From Stagnihabitans tardus (GTDB lineage Bacteria > Pseudomonadota > Alphaproteobacteria > Rhodobacterales > Rhodobacteraceae): 64,000 nucleotides of DNA. Every line of letters starts with the position of its first letter. Positions within the stretch are counted from its first letter, which is position 1. The stretch is from NCBI RefSeq assembly GCF_009925085.1, contig NZ_JAABNR010000001.1, positions 248,001 to 312,000 on the forward strand. The letters are read 5' to 3'. The notes below the pieces were generated by a model, which searched no databases, had not been told where the DNA came from, and worked only from the letters and a program-made list of their open reading frames with translations. Below are positions 61,856 to 64,000 of the stretch, in pieces. Position numbers and translations under genes: made by a program.

Positions 61856-62506
61856 ATGACATCACATAATCTGCAAGACGCCTATCTGGTGCAGGACGAG
61901 GCCGCCCTGCGCGCGCTTATCCCCGCGACCCATGCCATCGCGCTGCAAAAGTCGCTGGCGCGGCTGGACCCCCATGCCTTGGCCTTCATCGCCCGCGCGC
62001 CCTTTGTCTGCATCGGCACCCAGTCGCCCGAGGGCCGCGCCGATGTCAGCCCGCGCGGCGATGCGCCCGGCTTCGTGCAGGTGCTGGACGAGCGGACCCT
62101 GCTGATCCCCGACCGGCCCGGAAACAACCGGCTGGATACTTTGTCCAATATCATCGCCAACCCCTCCGTCGGGCTGATTTTCATGGTCCCGGGCTTTGAC
62201 GACACTTTGCGGGTGAATGGCCGCGCCCATGTCACCCGCGACCCTGCCCTTCTCGCGCGGCTGGCCGTCCAGGGCCGCCAACCCACCGTCGCCATCGTGG
62301 TCACCATCGAAGAGGCCTTCCTGCACTGCGCCAAGGCCTTCCGCCGCTCCCGCCTCTGGGACCCCGAGGCGCGGCAGGACCGGCGCGAAATGCCCTCGCT
62401 GGTCAAGATGATCCTCGACCAGACCACCGGCGCGCCCGAAGATGCGGCCGAACAAAAGCGGCTGGATGACCAACTCGAGGTCGATTACCGCAACTCGATG
62501 TACTAG
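61856..62506 (+). CDS. pyridoxamine 5'-phosphate oxidase-like FMN protein (MSMEG_1061 type)
   Basis: A 216-residue split-barrel flavoprotein. FVCIGTQSPEGRADVSPRGDAPGF, LLIPDRPGNNRLDTLSNIIANPSVGLIFMVPG and the late FLHCAKAFRRSRLWDPE define the subgroup sometimes named MSMEG_1061-like. Function unknown; FMN or F420 binding is inferred from the fold. GGAGGAGGAG lies just before the ATG. It follows the UxaA gene by 69 bp and may be in the same transcript. Confidence 0.85.
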   Translation: MTSHNLQDAYLVQDEAALRALIPATHAIALQKSLARLDPHALAFIARAPFVCIGTQSPEGRADVSPRGDAPGFVQVLDERTLLIPDRPGNNRLDTLSNIIANPSVGLIFMVPGFDDTLRVNGRAHVTRDPALLARLAVQGRQPTVAIVVTIEEAFLHCAKAFRRSRLWDPEARQDRREMPSLVKMILDQTTGAPEDAAEQKRLDDQLEVDYRNSMY

Positions 62507-62510
62507 GCCC

Positions 62511-62567
62511 CTTTCAGCTTGACCCAAATATCCCGCGGGAGGTCCGGAGGGGGCGAGCCCCTCCGGG
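62511..62567. repeat. CAAATA element plus hairpin in convergent gap
   Basis: A plus-strand CAAATA element (62511-62535) starts 5 bp past the upstream stop, then GCGGGAGGT and the hairpin CCGGAGGGGGCGAGCCCCTCCGG (62544-62566). Confidence 0.65.
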
Positions 62568-62575
62568 CGTGCCAC

Positions 62576-62606
62576 AAGAAAAAGCCCCGGCCGTGACAGC
62601 CGGGGC
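62576..62606 (-). terminator. terminator of the glutamine synthetase-like gene
   Basis: GCCCCGGC (62584-62591) pairs with GCCGGGGC (62599-62606) over a 7-nt loop. On the minus strand the hairpin is followed by TTTTTCTTG. It lies 29 bp after the stop at 62635. Confidence 0.85.
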
Positions 62607-62634
62607 AGAAGAGGAGCCGGGGGAGAATGGCCCC

Positions 62635-63942
62635 TTAGATATCCAGCGTGTTCTCATGCTCCCAGGCCGAGAAATGGCTGGCGTAGCTGTTCCATTCCTG
62701 GGTCTTCAGCTTGATATAGGCGCTCGAGAAGTCCTCGCCCATCATCGCCTTCAGGGTCTTGTCCTTGTCGTATTCGCGCAGCGCATCCAGGAGGTTCAAG
62801 GGCAGCTTCGGCGCGCCCTTGACCGTATGGCCCTGGGAATACATGTCGATGTCATAGCGCCGGCCCGGATCGGCATTGGTCCGCACGCCATCCAGCCCCG
62901 CCGCGATGATGACGGCCTGAAGCAGATAGGGGTTGGCCGCGCCATCGGGCAGGCGCAGTTCAAAGCGGCCAGGGCCGGGGACGCGCACCATGTGGGTGCG
63001 GTTGTTGCCGGTCCAGGTCACGGTATTGGGCGCCCAGGTCGCGCCCGAGGAAGTCCGGGGCGCGTTGATCCGCTTGTAGCTGTTCACCGTCGGGTTGCAG
63101 ATCGCGGCCAGGGCGCTGGCGTGCTTCATGATCCCGCCCAGGAAGCTGCGGCCCTGATCGGAGAGCGAGAGCTCCTTCGACGGGTCCGAGAAGGCGTTCT
63201 TCTTGCCATCCAGGCTCCAGACCGAGATATGGGCATGGCAGCCCGAGCCCGTCAGGCCCTTGAAGGGCTTGGGCATGAAGGTCGCCTTGAAGCCGTGCTT
63301 TTCCGCCACCGACTTCATCATGAACTTGAAGAAGCTGTGCTTGTCGGCGGTTTGCAGCGCGTCGTCGTATTTCCAGTTCATCTCGAACTGGCCGATCGCG
63401 TCCTCGTGGTCGTTCTGGTAAGCCTCCCAGCCGAGCTCCAGCATATAGTCGCAGACCTCGGCGATGACGTCATAGCGGCGCATCACGGCTTGCTGGTCGT
63501 AGCAGGGCTTTTCGGCATTATCCAAGGGGTCGCTGACGGCGGTCCCATTGGCGTTGAGGATGAAGAACTCGGGCTCGACGCCGGTCTTGACGCGCAGACC
63601 CTCCTTGGCGGCCTCGCCGATCAGGCGCTCCAGCACATTGCGCGGGGCCTGGGCGAGAAGCTTGTTCTCCATCGTGGCGCGGGCGGCGACCCAGGCGACC
63701 TCTTTCTTCCAGGGAAGCTGGATGGCCGAGTCCGGATCGGGAACGGCCATCATGTCGGGATGGGCGGGGGTCAGGTCCAGCCAGGTGGCAAAGCCTGCAA
63801 AGCCCGCGCCCTCCTCGGCCATGTCGTTGATCGCTTGCGTCGGGACCAGCTTGGCACGTTGCCCACCGAACAGGTCGGTATAGCTGATCATGAAATACTT
63901 GACGCCTTTTTCCTTGGCCCATTTGGCAAGGTCTCTGGCCAT
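62635..63942 (-). CDS. gmaS: glutamine synthetase-family ligase, probable gamma-glutamylmethylamide synthetase
   Basis: ATP-dependent ligation of methylamine (or ammonia) to glutamate, giving gamma-glutamylmethylamide. The 435-residue product begins YFMISYTDLFGGQRAKLVPTQAI. It has GVEPEFFILN and DHEDAIGQFEMNWKYDDA (metal glutamates), GSGCHAHISVW and NSYKRINAPRTSSGATWAPN. These blocks match, from memory, roseobacter GmaS and the closely related GlnT group; classic GlnA features such as the adenylylation loop are absent. With tmm, tdm and dmm in the window a methylamine substrate is favoured. AGGAG precedes the ATG. The expected mgs and mgd genes would lie beyond the right edge. GlnT is the main alternative. 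Confidence 0.75.
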   Translation of the reverse strand: MARDLAKWAKEKGVKYFMISYTDLFGGQRAKLVPTQAINDMAEEGAGFAGFATWLDLTPAHPDMMAVPDPDSAIQLPWKKEVAWVAARATMENKLLAQAPRNVLERLIGEAAKEGLRVKTGVEPEFFILNANGTAVSDPLDNAEKPCYDQQAVMRRYDVIAEVCDYMLELGWEAYQNDHEDAIGQFEMNWKYDDALQTADKHSFFKFMMKSVAEKHGFKATFMPKPFKGLTGSGCHAHISVWSLDGKKNAFSDPSKELSLSDQGRSFLGGIMKHASALAAICNPTVNSYKRINAPRTSSGATWAPNTVTWTGNNRTHMVRVPGPGRFELRLPDGAANPYLLQAVIIAAGLDGVRTNADPGRRYDIDMYSQGHTVKGAPKLPLNLLDALREYDKDKTLKAMMGEDFSSAYIKLKTQEWNSYASHFSAWEHENTLDI

Positions 63943-63971
63943 GGTCTTACTCCTGTTGGATTTTTTGAATG

Positions 63972-63991
63972 CCGGGGCTTGGATGCCCCGG
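63972..63991. terminator. hairpin upstream of the gmaS-like gene
   Basis: CCGGGGC (63972-63978) and GCCCCGG (63985-63991) with a 6-nt loop; on the minus strand it is followed by CATTCAAAAAA rather than a U-run. It may be a processing or attenuation structure between an upstream gene outside the window and the ligase gene. Confidence 0.4.
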
Positions 63992-64000
63992 TCTGTTTCA

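Overview
This is chromosomal DNA of a high-GC alphaproteobacterium, most probably a member of the Rhodobacteraceae. The evidence is the strong G/C third-position bias, the ATGA-type operon overlaps, the trimethylamine monooxygenase, dimethylamine monooxygenase and glutamine-synthetase-like genes that match roseobacter/Rhodobacter families, an FNR-type box before a universal stress gene, and GC-rich intergenic repeats of a kind I associate with this family. I see no rRNA, CRISPR array, prophage or insertion sequence. Because of the GC bias, many long antisense open frames exist and were discarded.

Layout. 1-836: 3'-truncated trehalase, divergent from malate synthase G (1022-3157) across a LacI-type palindrome. 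3388-8213: five-gene galactose operon (KDGal kinase, KDPGal aldolase, SMP-30 lactonase, GH42 beta-galactosidase, HxlB-like SIS protein). 8314-11410: polar amino acid ABC importer. 11720-15839 (minus): polyamine-type ABC importer. 16223-19967: DUF1223 protein and aconitase. 20094-25259: possible small membrane protein, divergent NhaA homologue, capsule export ATPase and inner-membrane protein, KdsA. 25314-29096: LprI-like protein, BaiN-like flavoprotein, two tRNA-Gln genes, universal stress protein, truncated haemoglobin.

29107-40960 is a methylated-amine catabolism island: TMAO demethylase, DMT permease, GlxA-type AraC regulator, dimethylamine monooxygenase (dmmA, B, C with dmmD), APC permease and trimethylamine monooxygenase. 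A probable gamma-glutamylmethylamide synthetase lies at 62635-63942. Together they would take trimethylamine to TMAO, dimethylamine, methylamine and gamma-glutamylmethylamide, the N-methylglutamate genes presumably lying to the right of the window. 41272-50703 is mixed: FAH-family protein, TetR regulator, YqeY, CarA, an MshEN-type glycosyltransferase, GntR regulator, HAD phosphatase, a small membrane protein and a UbiH-like hydroxylase.

50961-61786 is an accessory carbohydrate cluster of unknown substrate. It holds a class V aminotransferase, creatininase-like hydrolase, FGGY kinase, M42 peptidase and BtpA/SgcQ protein on one strand, and an aldose dehydrogenase plus a lactonase on the other. 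A TIM-barrel isomerase, its FCD-type GntR regulator and an altronate-dehydratase-family enzyme follow. A shared 12-bp operator ties the two divergent promoters together.

The most unusual non-coding signals are: five near-identical-geometry perfect hairpins (22-23 bp arms, 3-nt loops) between the convergent genes at 47281 and 47654; a 21-bp perfect stem whose loop is a canonical G-quadruplex motif at 26347-26405; and a 12-copy intergenic repeat family concentrated between convergent genes. Start codons were chosen by eye from Shine-Dalgarno spacing and family alignment from memory; no database search was run.
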